Shown piece by piece: positions 1 through 36,690 of a DNA stretch of 64,000 bases (the first letter of the stretch is position 1; every line of letters starts with the position of its first letter). Source of the stretch: Branchinecta lynchi (Eukaryota; Arthropoda; Branchiopoda; Anostraca; Branchinectidae). The translations under genes and the position numbers were made by a program. The stretch covers positions 6,014,001 through 6,078,000 of the forward strand of contig JAKZAP010000011.1 in the NCBI GenBank assembly GCA_023053575.1, read 5' to 3'. Under the pieces are notes generated by a model. That model searched no databases, was not told where the DNA came from, and saw only the letters and a list, made by a program, of their open reading frames with translations.

Positions 1-1430
1 TTATTTTGTTGTTGTTTTTACAACGCTGAAGAATAGCTTTTGATCGTTTGATTATTTTTTTAGAACATCCCCTTTTAAAAGCTTCGATAAGTTGACAACT
101 TCAGCATTAACCGACAGCGAAGAAACAAAACCATGTAGGGGACTTTTAAGCAACAGTCGACTGTTAGCTCATAATCATCTTCGGTAATGAGGGGTTTGCA
201 GCTTTTGCTAGTTGGTGTACCTGTTATTTGTTTCCGGTGTATTCGATAGTAAGAACAATTTGGTTCCCAATGGTAAGATATGCAAGGGACTTGTAAGTAA
301 TAATCGGCTGTTATGCTACAATCATCTTCTGCGATGGTGGGTTTGCAACTTTTGCTAGCTGGTGTACCCATTATTTGTTTTCGGTTAACTTAATGTATAT
401 CACTGGAGAGGGACTTGTAAGTAGGAATAGTTCACGAGGGGCTAGGAATTTTTGCAAATGGGTGCACATTGTATTCGATTTCTATAAATCTGACGGTAAG
501 AAAGTTTGTGTCGATGGTCTATCAATGTAACCTAGGATTAACTTTTTACACAACGGATACAAACGAAAATGTAAAGCAATGAGGTAGTTTCATAATAATT
601 AATAGTGTCATCTATGGTATTTTAATCCTGAAAAGTTACGGATATCTTTCTAATACCAACTAGATTATATAAGATATTGTTCCAAGTTTTCATCCGTCAC
701 GATGTCTACGATTGAAAAGGATAAAGTTCAACTAACTGCAAAGTCAATTTAGTCCCTTCTTCCTATATTATTTTGTTGTTGTTTTTACAACGCTGAAGAA
801 TACCTTTTGACCATATGATTAATTTTTTAGAACATCCCGTTTAAAAAGCTTATGCTATAATCATCTTCAGCGATGAGGGGTTTGCAACTTTTGCTAGCTG
901 GTGTATCCATTATTTGTTTCCGGTGAATTTGTTATCAATCACGGGGGAGGGACTTGTAAGTAAGAATCGGTTCACGAGGGGCTAGAAATTTTTGAAAATT
1001 GGTACACATTGTATTCGATTTCTGTAAATATGACGGTAAGAAAGTTTGTATCGATGGTCTATCGCTATAACCTAGGATTAACTGTTAACGCAACGGGTAC
1101 AACCGATGCGGTAATGTAAAACAATAAGGTAGTTTTGTAATAATTAATAGTGTCATCTATGGTATTTTAATCCTAAAAAGTTACGGATAGCTTTATGATA
1201 TCAACTAGATTATATAAGATATTGTTCCAAGTTTTCATCGGTCGCGATATCTACGATTGAAAAGGATAATTTCATTTGGTCCCTTCTTCCGACATTGTTT
1301 TGTTGTTGGTTTTACAACACTAAAGAACAGCTTTTGATCGTGTGATTATTCTTTTTAGAACATACCATTTTAAAAGCTTCGATAAGTTGATAATTTCAGC
1401 ACTTAACCGACAGCGAAGAAACAAAACCAA
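1..1430. repeat. Degenerate tandem duplication, ~767/527 bp units
   Basis: A segment opening with TTATTTTGTTGTTG and continuing with ACAACGCTGAAGAATA recurs at about 1, 768 and 1295. The second unit is shorter, so the spacing is 767 and then about 527 bp. Inside unit 1 an ~85-bp block (about 165-245) is repeated at 290-375, which makes a minus-strand open frame read as a repeated peptide. That frame is probably not a gene. No IMPDH N-terminal exon was found here. Confidence 0.75.
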
Positions 1431-1508
1431 AGTGTTGCTCTCGCAACACTTTAGTCGGCGAAGCCGGACAAAGGTTGTCGCAACACTTCACGTTGCCCGG
1501 GCAACGTA
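1431..1508. repeat. Cluster of small perfect hairpins
   Basis: Consecutive short palindromes are visible: GTGTTGC/GCAACAC around TCTC, CGGC/GCCG around GAA, and GTTGCCCGGGCAAC. They lie directly after the third unit of the preceding tandem repeat. This is probably part of a foldback element. No function is assigned. Confidence 0.6.
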
Positions 1509-1525
1509 GGTCTAGTTTGGATTGT

Positions 1526-1925
1526 GTACAGGGATTTTTTTTATTTTTTTTTTTCACACTAGCTCTAGAATGACGTTCAGAATATCTGCTGCCGTCCTCA
1601 CAACACAAAATTCTACTATGACGCGGAAAATTTGAATCTCAATCGAAACGCGGCTTTTCAGTGTCATGTAACCATCTTGCAGACGGTAGCTCGCCACCTG
1701 AACGCTTATTTTTCGAAAATCGTTTTCTTCAAGCATACACACAGGTACAAGCGCAGACAGGTACCACAAATAAGACGGGGAAATTCTACTATTTAAAAAT
1801 CGATTATTCGTGAATAGCGGAGCAACGAAGTAACGCATTTTCATCGGGTCTTCAAGCCGCTTTAAGTGAATAAGTGATGGGTAACTAGATTGTCATATCT
1901 CAGCCCTTTTCAGTTAAACTTTAAG
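1526..1925 (-). mobile_element. Copy of a TIR element carrying a 96-codon open frame
   Basis: In reverse complement this matches the element at 58157-58615 over most of its length, including the end CTTTTCAGTTAAACTTT at 1907-1924. An open frame on the minus strand (1554-1844, starting MKMRYFVAPL) is intact here, while the 58-kb copy has the same frame broken by frameshifts. The protein is not recognised. The other TIR is missing from this copy. Confidence 0.6.
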
Positions 1926-2204
1926 TAAGTAAGTAGGTGTATTACACTAAAGGTTTATGCCACGGTAAATGACAGAACACTAAAAAAAAAAAAAGTTTAC
2001 CATAAAAACAATATGATATAAAACCCGGCTGGTACCAGCGATGGCTCTGAATTAAATTAAAAAAATTCTTTTTTAGTAGAAATCAAGAGTGAGCAACTAA
2101 GAGTGAATGCCGTTCATTCATGTCTCGGATAGGGTCGTATGTTTACAATGACAGTAAACAATGGCCCGCGTCCAAGGGTCCGACCTTGTGATAGTGCTGC
2201 GGCT

Positions 2205-2460
2205 TTTCCAGAAACCTACTCTATATGACTAAGTCTAAAACACGCCAGTGATCCGCAGGAAGAACGAGAAGACGTCTTACTAACGAGTCAAACTCGACAA
2301 CTCAAATCCTGTGGCAAACAATCACGGCGATCTTCGGGAGCTGCTGTGATAGCCGAGGTGATACAGCTTCTGGCTCTTCCGCTACGTACCCGGCCATTTT
2401 GCATCGGCAATGAGAGTTAGTCATCAAAAGTATTCTGCATTTCGGACATTCGTCACAAGT
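2205..2460 (+). repeat. Dispersed repeat, also at 24335-24590
   Basis: About 250 bp starting near ACTCTATATGACTAAGTC is repeated in the same orientation downstream of IMPDH exon 8. Both copies contain AATCACGGCGATCT and TTTTGCATCGGCAA. There is no coding signal. It is a non-autonomous repeat of unknown class. Confidence 0.65.
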
Positions 2461-2621
2461 GCAGTTTTAACCATTCGCGTTTTTTGGTTTCACGATGTCA
2501 ACTGAAAGGATCCCAAATTGGACCCGAACCTCGCAGTCGCGTCCGGAAAATCGCGTTGCCGGTCTACACCGTTAGTATTTAATTCTTCGGAATTTCGCTG
2601 AACTCTTTTGGAACCCAACTT

Positions 2622-3062
2622 TTAAAGGACCACTCTTGCTTACTCAACCTTTTATAATATATTTAGCCCCATATGGAATTATCAGCTTCTAAAATCCCCA
2701 CGTTTCTACTTTGTTTCATCTCGTAACTACGAGTTTGTAGCTCTTTTTCGGCCTTGCCGAGTTTTCCCGTCACCCAACGAAAAGTTTGCCGGAATCTTCA
2801 TTGTCCGCTAACAACTCTTTCACACATATGGATAATCTTCTTTTTATTACTTCTTTTATTTGCTTAGTTTTCCCACTTTTTAACCAAGGCACGTTAAGTT
2901 TTCGAATCTTTTGCGCCCAGCCGCCGCGTCGGAGAGCGGAAGGCTGGATATGGTCGACAAGCGCTAACAAGCGAATCGCTCGTTACAGGTGGAAAGTTAT
3001 GGTATTTTCGAAAATGTTTTTTCTGATCTGTTTTATAGGCAAATATCATTTCTATTAAGACT
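2622..3062 (+). repeat. Dispersed ~420-bp repeat, copy F1
   Basis: Clearly similar to 45797-46236 and to the split copy at 14935-15850. Shared landmarks are GGAATTATCAGCT, CAACTCTTTCA and GACAAGCGCTAACAAG. The repeat ends about 25 bp before an IMPDH exon, as the 15-kb copy also does, so it contributes to the region of both splice acceptors. Confidence 0.7.
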
Positions 3063-3086
3063 TGTACTTTTGTTTCTGTTATTTAG

Positions 3087-27974
<24,888 letters not shown>

Positions 27975-29300
27975 CCGTCCAGATCATCTAACATTCCGTG
28001 TGTCCCCGTGAATGTGATACTAATATGTCTGTGGGACCATTTGTCAGTCTAGCATCTACCAGGAATTAGTGAGAGTAGCTGTTTCGTATGAGTGCCGAAT
28101 CTCTTTTTCCTTGTACTGTTCCAAATGCGCTCCAGAATACTAAAGGCATACATTGCCTGGACGCCTCGCTTTCGGCACTTCTGGACCGGGCACTCTTGAA
28201 ATGTTTGCATTACAAATTTTTGACATGGGCTTCCGTGTTCCAAATCCGCAGTGTCAGGTTCTTAGAGTGTCCGATCTGCGTAGTTTGTAGCGAAAAGAAG
28301 ATGGAGGAGGTCTTTAACTACAGGTCAGCTTGCAAACTTAAACGTACAGGGCTAAGCTCACGACCTAAACATAAGTATACTGGTGTGTAGAATTTTTGAA
28401 AATTACATTTTTTAGACAGCAATCGTAGCAATAAATGGACGCTTAAACCTGTAAATGACCAAAACTTAAACACCACTGTTATTTTTTTTGACGCCAGTCA
28501 CTTTAGGATTATAACTTTTGAGCGCCAATGGCCGCACACGGAATTCCCTCTTTTTCAAGCCTTTTCTGACACATGCTTTTTTTTTCGAATTTTGCTGCCT
28601 ACATATTGAATTTGCACTATCAACTCCCCCTCAACAAAAAACAACACTTTCTAGCATTCCAGCTTTCTTCACAGTTGACCTCCTTCCATCTTAGTACTCT
28701 GGGGCGCATCGCGTGCTTTGTCCCACGTATCCTAATCCAGTTGTTATTTGCTTAGTGAGCTCGATATTCTTTCCAAATTACTAATATCAAATGTTAGTCT
28801 CCTTGTCTTGGCTATTTAACTAATCAAATCCTAGACCCTTTTATTAGTTCCTGCTCTGACAATTCGTCAGTCATACCCTATATTAATGATTATTATCGTG
28901 TTTAGACCGTGAAAGGAAGATTAAATTTGGGACATTTGTCCTTACCCTATGAATATACTCCTGCTTGCCTAGTTTGAAAGTGTGCAAATTGTTGGCATTC
29001 CTTTTTGTTTATTTTTGGATGCTTCTATTACAAGCTATGTGACCGCAGGTCCCCATGAGTGGCTTAGTAGATTTTGCTGAAAACTATGTTAGACCAGTGA
29101 AGCGTGCGGGCGTGAAAAAAGTGGGAAGAATCTTCGCTCTGTGACAGAGAAAAAGGGTTCAGAACCAACTTGCTCTCTCGAAGTAGAGATTATTTCTTGT
29201 TCAGTTAAATACGTGTTGGCACCTGACAGCTTGCATATATCATCCCTTGTATCTAGAAAAATTTAAATAATATATAGCGAAGAGAAAGTCTGGTTTTGGT
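27975..29300. other. Intergenic sequence after IMPDH
   Basis: This holds the IMPDH 3' UTR and the spacer before PAM16. No conserved coding segment is recognised. A few short open frames have no family resemblance. Confidence 0.45.
28430..28435 (+). terminator. Candidate IMPDH polyadenylation signal
   Basis: AATAAA lies 456 bp after the IMPDH stop codon and is the nearest canonical hexamer seen downstream on the same strand. No transcript evidence is available. Confidence 0.35.
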
Positions 29301-29309
29301 GTAGTTCAC

Positions 29310-29716
29310 TGCGTTGAGTCGAGCGTTCCAGGATTTGAGACCGATTTCAGGTGGTATTGACAGTCTTGACTTCGTCACGCGTGAATAATAGCTGCGTTCT
29401 TTGTCATGGAAGTTCTCACCGGTGGTCTCCGGTTTTTCTTATAAGCCGTTTTTGCATCCGCCGGTGACTACTCACTAGTCTTATAACCCGTTTTTGAACT
29501 AACCGGTGTCCGGACCGGCTTCGGCGAGAAGTTAGCCAGTTTTTATCAACTCACCGGTGAAGCAAAAAAAGCATTATGAGAGAAGAACCGGACACTAGTG
29601 ACTAAACACGAGAGACAGCCCGGAGTGCAACGAACGTACCTAACGACTTTGCCATCTCAAATCAGTCCCAAAAGACGCGCAACCTTGTCCCATGGAACGC
29701 TCAACCCCACGCAGCG
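29310..29716. mobile_element. Foldback element between IMPDH and PAM16
   Basis: The outer arms include GAGCGTTCCA near 29321 and TGGAACGCTCAAC near 29693. Inner arms include CCGGTTTTTCTTATAAGCCG and the inverse AGAGAAGAACCGG-type sequence, with several ACCGGTG and ACTAGTG palindromes. The whole ~400 bp can fold on itself. It is non-coding. Confidence 0.7.
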
Positions 29717-30409
29717 ACAAGTCATAGTTACAATACCGAAGTAAAATTTTAGAAACTTCTCTTATTTAAATTTCCAAAATTAAAAGATTACATATGCAAC
29801 CTGCTAGGTGCTAGTACGTACTTTAATGAACGAAATCCTTAGAACCAGGTAAAGAAACAAAATAAAACAACTTACAAGCGACCCTCCGTACTTCCAGCTG
29901 TTTGGCCTTTCGTCGGAAAGATTCTTTACATCTGGTCTCAGTCAACGATCGGTAGACTGAGAGGTCTTCAAGCATGCCGATCGCGACACACGTTAAAGAC
30001 AGTCGAATGTCATTTGGGATGAATGAAAAATATGACGCGAGGTTCAAAGTTTCTCGAGTGATAATGTGTCAAGGGATTAGAGAAGTAGTATAAGTACGAA
30101 ATGTCTTCAAGCTGTCCGAAAAACGTGCTGGAATTAATTCTGAACACTAAACGGCTTTTTCGGAGCTAAGCGGGGATTGCTTCGTCGTAGTACGCCAACA
30201 TCAGAAGCCAAGCACGAATATCCGCCGATATGAAAAGCCCACCAAATCACCCCGCTTTCTATTTCAGGGTCGGGGGAAGAGTCTTCCAGTTCTGAAGAAA
30301 GTTGATTGCATTTTTTCCCCTGCATTATCATAGCTGCCTAATAAAGAACGAATGGTGTGAATTGTACTTCAAAAAATAACGTTTAAACAAGCTAATAAAT
30401 AACTGTGCA

Positions 30410-30796
30410 CTAAGTCTTTGATTCGTTCTCACTTGGACTACCTTGTTTTGTCGCCCGCAGCTTGAGCTCTTCGTCTAATCGCTCTTTGGCACGATACACT
30501 TTTGACTGAAGGTAAAACGACCCACCTTTTGTTTTGTCATTAATATTAAACAGGTATTCATACCGTTCCTCCACTCTCTCAGGGGTGAGCTCTTCAACGT
30601 TCAATATTTGTTTGGCTTCATCTAAGCTCATTCCAATTCTCGCACTAGCTGCAGCACTTTGTGCACCTGCCCTTCCCCCACCAGCTCGAGCTGCCGCCTG
30701 TTGGCTCGCCTGGAATTCCTGCTGGATAGCCTTAGCAAAGGCCTTCCCAATTACTTGTGTTCCAGCTATGATGATCTGGGCCAAATATTTGGCCAT
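30410..30796 (-). CDS. PAM16: PAM16/TIM16 (Magmas), mitochondrial import motor subunit
   Basis: The 128-residue protein starts MAKYLAQIIIAGTQVIGKAF and contains SLDEAKQILNVEELTPE and NDKTKGGSFYLQSKVYRAKE. It is the J-like protein of the TIM23 import motor at the matrix face of the inner mitochondrial membrane, which restrains PAM18's stimulation of mtHsp70. Residues 1-20 form the hydrophobic N-terminus, 25-50 an Ala/Gly-rich linker, and 55-110 the J-like domain, where DKT replaces HPD as usual for this family. The human protein is 125 residues. I start at MAKYL because the upstream in-frame Met at 30883 gives a non-conserved leader, and a likely 3' splice site (CACTTCACAG on the minus strand) lies between them, implying a 5' UTR intron. 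The coding part has no intron. Confidence 0.95.
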   Translation of the reverse strand: MAKYLAQIIIAGTQVIGKAFAKAIQQEFQASQQAAARAGGGRAGAQSAAASARIGMSLDEAKQILNVEELTPERVEERYEYLFNINDKTKGGSFYLQSKVYRAKERLDEELKLRATKQGSPSENESKT

Positions 30797-30899
30797 TTCT
30801 GTTATCCGGCCTGGTGTTAGTTCGCTGTGAAGTGAAATACAATTAGCTTGGCAAAGAGATCTCTTGGCTGGAATGCATGACAAGATAATTGCCTGACCC

Positions 30900-31600
30900 C
30901 CCAGACTACGGGTCCAACTTAAGGAAATATAACTGTTAGACGCAGTAGCCTACTGCTGAAGTTGCAAAAGTTTAGAGCAAAACTGTTTTTCCAGGAAGCT
31001 AACTTTTTACTGTTTCAAATCATGTAAAAATTCTTGAATCCCAATACAAACAAATTCGTGGCTTAATAAATATCTAGCTTTAAAAAGGAAAAGTCTCTTA
31101 AAAGCAAGATAAATGCCAGAATGGAACTGAAATCCTTATACAGACTTTTAAGTAATTTGTTTGGCAAGGTGCTTCCGACATTTAAGTATAATCATATCAA
31201 TACTTTAGCTGTTCAACCATTCATTTCCCAATCTACTTCCCTTATTTTTTTTTTTTTTAATTCCAAACCTTCAAATCATTGGAAGTCCTTCCGTTGACTG
31301 CGCCTAGGACTATGAAGCTATTACCTTGACACTGCCGTAGTTAAACCCGATTTTCCATTATCTGGAAAGTTTGGTATGGTAAAGGCGCTCGGCATCAGGT
31401 TATGCGCCAACAATATCTACACCATGTCTTAACAGTTAACCACTTAAACTCAGAAGAATGTGGTTCAACCGTTACAGATGAGTCAACAACTTCTCGATAA
31501 CTTTTGATGGGATCCCAAATAGGAATACTTTTTGTAACTTCTTCTTCCAGACAATCGGGTCTTGCAGATTATTTCCCAGACCCCGTACAAATTTTCAGGG
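30900..31600. other. Spacer upstream of PAM16
   Basis: This probably contains the PAM16 5' UTR exon and promoter, but no TATA box or initiator stands out on the minus strand. A GGGATCCCAAATAGG at about 31508 marks a fragment of a family J end. There is no coding signal. Confidence 0.4.
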
Positions 31601-31990
31601 GGGGGGGGGACTCGTCCCAATGCTTGAGAGAATCGTACTCTCAGTTGTATGTTTTGAGCTTGTTTGTATGACTGTCGTATGTTTGACTTGCTAGAATAAC
31701 ATAAAGGCAGTTACCAAACACGAATTTTGCCTGTCGTATGTTTTGAGCTTGTTAAATTCACAGTTGTGCGTTCTGGGTTTGTCAGAACGACAGTCGTATG
31801 TTTGAGCGTGCCAGAATGACAACCAAATCGTGAATTTTGCCTGCAAATAACCCGTTTCTTGCCGTGTTTAAGAAGCGATTTTCTAGTCGTATCTTAGAGG
31901 CAGTGGTAAGTTTCGAGCTTGTTAGAATGATAGCTCTATGTTTCGAGCGCGTCAAAATGACATAAATGCAGTTACCAAATTGTGATTTTT
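31600..31990 (+). repeat. Degenerate ~50-bp tandem repeat
   Basis: Units built on CAGTCGTATGTTTGAGCTTG, TTAGAATGACA and GCAGTTACCAAA recur about seven times with variation. It is non-coding. Confidence 0.65.
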
Positions 31991-32234
31991 ACCCTGTTGC
32001 GCAAAATTTTAAAACAACTGGTTTTGTACCAAGACGTCTGTATTTTAAGCAGAATATGTGCTGATTTCAAAAGTTTCAGCAGCAGACTATCTGGCTTTCT
32101 GCAAAAAATCTTTTATTTTAGCATTAAATATGTGGATTTATTTTTAACGTCTTGCAGAGTAACGTTTTAACATAAGCCGGCCTTGTAAGCACTGACGGGC
32201 CTGATGATTGCAATATTTGTGTTAGTGTAAATTC

Positions 32235-32439
32235 AAAACAAATCTACTTTGTATCTTTTTCATTCTGGGTTTCACCTTCTACTTTGTGTCTTTTTTATTC
32301 TGGGTTGACCTTTTTCTAATCGAGCTGAGTGAAAGCACTGCCACTTACCAACTTCTGGCAAAATATCCCACTCCGTTGTCAGTTGGGAGATTTCAGGCTT
32401 AAGATTTGAGCCACGTCTAAAGATAGAATTAGTGCTGGA
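32235..32439. other. Short tandem duplication and plain spacer
   Basis: TCTACTTTGT...TTTTTCATTCTGGGTT is duplicated once (about 32240-32310). Otherwise there is no recognised feature before the 308-bp satellite. Confidence 0.45.
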
Positions 32440-33490
32440 AATAGTTAAACTTTGCTCGAAAAAGGCGGATTCGTAGTAGAATATTTTCTATTTAGTTGAA
32501 GCATGCGTCGTTTTAATGTGGTTTGAACCTTGAGCTTTTCGGGTCTGGACAACATTAAAAGCTAGAATTTGCATGGGAAGTGGTCAACTTTAGCCAGTAA
32601 AAAGTAGGTTTTAAAGATTTCGCATGCGGCTCTCAATTTAACTTTGCCTCGAGTATGTACTTAGAAGCTGCTGCTTGGGATATGAGCCTCCTTAAACCCA
32701 GAATTCGTATGGGAAATAGCTGACTTTAGCCAGAAAAAAGGCGGATTAAAAAAATTCCGCCTGCAGCGCCATTTGCAGTGGCCTACCCTTTTATCTATTT
32801 AGTTGAAGGGTGCGTCATTTAGGTGGGGTTTTAAGCTTGAGATTTTGGGGTCTAAGCCTCATTAAAAGCTAGAATTTGCATGGGAAGTGGTCACCTTTAG
32901 CCAGTAAAAAGTGGTTTTAAAGATTTCGCATGCGGCTCTCAATTTAACTTTGTCTCGAGTACGTACCTTAGAAGCTGCTGCTTGGGATATGAGCCTCCTT
33001 AAACCCAGAATTCGTATGGGTAATAGCTGACTTTTGCCAGAAAAAAAAGGCGGATTTAAAAAATTCCGCCTGAAGCGCCATTTGCAGTGACCTACCCTAT
33101 TATCTATTTAGTTGAAGGGTGCGTCATTTAGGTGGGGTTTTAAGCTTGAGATTTTTGGGCTAAGCCTCATTAAAAGCTAGAATTTGCATGGGAAGTGGTC
33201 ACCTTTAGCCAGTAAAAAGTGGTTTTAGAGATTTCGCATGCGGCTCTCAATTTAACTTTGTCTCAAGTACGTACCTTAGAAGCTGCTGCTTGGGATATGA
33301 GCCTCCTTAAACCCAGAATTCGTATGGGAAATAGCTGACTCTTGCCAGAAAAAAAAGGCGGATTAAAAAATTCTGCCTGCAGCGCCATTTGCAGTGGCCT
33401 ACCCTATTATCTATTTAGTTGAAGGGTGCGTCATTTAGGTGGGGTTTTAAGCTTGAGATTTTGGGGTCTAAGCCTCATTAAAAGCTAGAA
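32440..33490 (+). repeat. ~308-bp tandem satellite, about 3.3 units
   Basis: The phrase GCGTCATTTAGGTGGGG occurs at 32812, 33121 and 33429 (spacing 309 and 308), with a diverged start at about 32506. Units hold AAAAGCTAGAATTTGCATGG, GGATATGAGCCTCCTTAAAC and AAAAAGGCGGATT. Neighbouring units are over 90 percent alike by eye, so the array is recent. It is non-coding. Confidence 0.9.
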
Positions 33491-33655
33491 ATTTAAAAAA
33501 TCTGTCAGTGAAAGTTGACATGAAGGGCATGCTGGAACTATTTCTTTATTTATTATTTTATTCCTGTAACGGCATTTTGCATAATCTTTTAAAAATACAT
33601 GTTAATATTTCTTGAACATGTGGTGCTGCGTTTTTGTCTTTTGCTTCTAATTGGT

Positions 33656-33935
33656 CCCAATGAAATATTTGTAGCCTGCGTAGTAGTATGGTAGTAGTAC
33701 GAAAAAGTTGCATGTAATACTATGTACTAGCAAAGAATACTATCATTTAATGTGCCTTAGACCGGTCCAATCTTAATTAGTAGTATCCAGTAGCATCGTG
33801 TCTTGCCATAGTAGTATGCAGTAACACGGTAGTCTTGAAGCAGAAGCATGTACTAGTACTAGCATCAGTTAGTACTGCATGCTACTTTTTCGTACTACTT
33901 TATAGTGGTATTTTGAGATAAATTTTTCATCAGGG
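33656..33935. mobile_element. Family B TIR element, copy 3 (reverse)
   Basis: Starts CCCAATGAAATATTTGTAGC and ends AAATTTTTCATCAGGG. The interior GTAGTATGGTAGTAGTACG and AGTACTGCATGCTACTTT is the inverse of copies 1 and 2. Confidence 0.8.
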
Positions 33936-33954
33936 TATGATTGTCGGCACTAGC

Positions 33955-34920
33955 CAGTCCTATATTTTGAGGTCTTCCCTCCACCCCTGTACCAGAGCAC
34001 TTCGAACCGTCCCTGCAAATGTTATTTATCCCTATGAACTGCCTAATCAGATCCATTAGGAGATCTCCTTAAGGTTTTAATGGAGTGCTCCTTCGAACAA
34101 TCCACTATTTTGAGCGCTGTGGGAGCTTTCGATTTTCACCATTTTTTGTGGAGCTCATAACTCGCTAACCAATGAGCAAACATTGCCCACTGAGTGGAGT
34201 TCATAACCAGTGAACAATGAAAGATATCAAGTTGGAACAACTGTTTGCACTGGAGCCTAGTTGTACTTAGTAGGGGTCCCACCACCCATATCCACCAGGT
34301 TCAGCAGCAATTGGGCCCACACTACCCATTGAGTGGAGATCATAACTCATGAACAATTAGAGATCAAGTTGAAACTTCGCACAAGTGTTGGCGCTGGGAT
34401 CTAGCTTCACTTTTTCTGGTCCCAAATCCCCCACACTCACCTGGTTCTGGGGCAATTGGGCCCAAATTGCCCCATGGCTAAGATCTTAACTTTACTATGG
34501 CTGGAGCTACAATGACAAACTTTCCTGTACCTATATCCTCTTGCTACGAAGAAAATCTTGAGACTGCACCTCCCCCACCCTCCCTGTTCATGGACAATGG
34601 GGGCTGTATTGCCCCATGATTTGGGGTTTTGTGAACTTCTACAGGTATCAAATTTAAAATTGTTATACTTGATGATATTGGGGTCTGGTGGAATTTATTC
34701 CCCTCCCCCCCCACACACACACACACACAACTTCACCATTCCTCAGTTTCAGGGGCAACTGTGCCCAGTTCATAGCTTGCAAACCATGGCTGGTTATCAA
34801 GTAGAAACTTGGAATGACTGTTGTCATTGGGGTCTAGATGTGTAAATTTTTTTACAGGAGGAGGGGGTTCCTGCCTTGAATATCTGGGCATTTCAGACGC
34901 TACTTGGCACAGATTTCCCA
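33955..34920 (+). repeat. Family L long repeat, copy 1
   Basis: It starts with the GTGCTCCTTCGAACAATCC and AGCTTTCGATTTTCACC region, followed by degenerate ~150-bp units with ATCAAGTTGGAAC, GGGCCCA and CCCAC runs. The inverse copy is at 55725-56465. It contains a (CA)n run at about 34715-34732 and is non-coding. Confidence 0.65.
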
Positions 34921-35339
34921 GTGACTAATTTGTGTAATATAGACCACAATTAGAGATACGACAATCAAAATCCTTTTTTTTATGGTTTCTAGGCTCTTGA
35001 ATATACTTAGATTATCCTATACTTGATTATCTTACTATTATAATTGACGTAATACCCAAATTTGGCATTGCCATGATAGTGGTTTTTGGAAATAAATTTG
35101 TTACTTAACTTACTTAACTTACTACTTAGGGAGTCCTCCCCCCCCCCCCCATACCCTTCCCATTCGTTTGCAAAGGGGCCCAGATTGCCCATGTGCTTCG
35201 TGAACAACAACACTCACCAAATTAAAATCCTGTATAATTGTGCACAGAACTTTTCGTTAGATATGCATTGCATTTGTTTGGTTTCATGTTGTGCAAAGGG
35301 TTTGAGCTATCAACTAATCACATTCGTGTAAGGAAGGGA

Positions 35340-36030
35340 TGATGAAACATTGAAATGGGATCTGAAACTTTACGACTTTGAAATTAGTGTGTTTGAACAA
35401 GGTGTCAGATGAGATGCAATTTGAAAATTTATGACTTTGACATTAGGGTCTTCGAGCAAGATAGTAAACAAAGTGTATTGGAAGAAACCTAAAGTGCTCA
35501 TAGCGAGCATAACTGATTATACGAGAGATGGCCTGAGCCATGTTTGAAGATTCTCTCAGAGCTCAGTTGTTGGTTTCACAGATAACTATACGTCTCCAGA
35601 AACCAAATAAATGCCAAAACCCATGGTGAAATGAAGGCTGCAAAGCAGTGCATGCTAACAAAAAACACAAAGAGAGAATGTTTCAAAAATGTCCTCCTTC
35701 GAAGCTGCAATGGAAGTCAAGCTCGCTGGAACCGACCTAAAAGGCACCATCCAAAATGCCAAATGGAATACTACAGGAAATTACATGGAAAGCATCAAAA
35801 GGGAAAAACAAGAAGGTCAGATTCATCAACAGAATGACAGTAAGACTTTCTAACAGGCTACTGGAGACCTGCTGGAGCTGCAGACCTATGATTCGCAAAG
35901 GAAGTAGTCACTGTGCATGGCATGCCTCAGCCCAGGCTCCATCCTACTCCAAAAAATGTCTGAATAAATTTATGGAAGGACGACGAGTCTTACCTAAACC
36001 AGAGCCAGGTTTCAAGTTGCAATAAAGGCA
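35340..36030 (+). mobile_element. Decayed LINE fragment (endonuclease-RT linker region)
   Basis: Across three frames a linker-like series can be read: a decayed PWWNE-type segment (QNPW, stop, NEGCKAV), HANKKHKERMFQ, TIQNAKW, EYYRKL, TWKASKGKNKK. LINE proteins of the Jockey/CR1 type have such a segment between endonuclease and RT. Frameshifts and stops break it. The identification is by pattern only, so a processed pseudogene remains possible. Confidence 0.45.
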
Positions 36031-36504
36031 AAAAACAGTTTAATATTTTTCAGCTAACCTCCCTTGGTTTTATTCTATCTACCTGAACAAAACCTAAGAT
36101 GTGAAGAAAAAGGCCAATAGATGGCTCTACCTAACTAATGGCTTTTGTTGGTCTGCAGTTTAGCTTGATATACCGGATAAGAAAATAAGTAGCTACTCCG
36201 AAAAAAAGAGAGCAACTTTTCTTTTTCTTATTTATTAATCAATACAATACACTTTTCCAACTGGTTTTACAACCGGTAAACTTCTTCTGTGTATTAGCTT
36301 TCCGTGACAACCGATATCTACGTACCAAACATAAAATCTTTAAAGCCATCAGCATCGCTTCCCTTCCTGCTGTCTGCCAAAAATAAACGTTTATTTCTAT
36401 GATGGCTATCAGTTGCAGCTGAAGCCCTTATGCCAACCTTGTTTTTTCCTTAATTGATGGTTCTATCGTTTGTTTAAGGTATGGCATTTGTAGCCTGCTA
36501 GGCT

Positions 36505-36690
36505 AGTTAAGGTAGCGAACTACAAAGTTTCTGTGTAGCCAACTAACTAGCTACAAAAGCTGTTTCTGTGGGGACAAGGGTTGGCAACTAAGTGGCTTCA
36601 AAGAGTGTTTCTATGGCCAGGGACAAGTGTAGTGAACTAACCAGCTGCAAAGAGTGTCTGTGGGGACAAGTGTAGCTGACTAACTGTAAC
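36505..36690 (+). repeat. Degenerate ~60-bp tandem repeat
   Basis: About three units of ACTAACTAGCTACAAA, GTGTTTCTGTGGGGAC and AAGTGTAG. The surrounding 36030-37620 is otherwise spacer without a recognised gene. Confidence 0.6.

Noticed and set aside
75..371. Minus-strand open frame with an internally repeated peptide
   Set aside because: It is produced by a duplicated ~85-bp block inside a larger tandem repeat. There is no promoter, splice or family support.
1..3086. Search for the IMPDH N-terminal exons
   Set aside because: No reading resembling the GLTYNDFLILPG or SSPMDTVTE segments was found, so they are taken to lie upstream of the window.
30797..30883. N-terminal extension of PAM16 from the upstream in-frame Met
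   Set aside because: The extra 29 residues do not look like the family and include a probable splice acceptor. MAKYLAQ is the conserved start.
35756..36025. 89-codon plus frame as a host gene
   Set aside because: Three overlapping frames each carry parts of one LINE-like linker pattern, so frameshifted mobile DNA is more likely than a gene.
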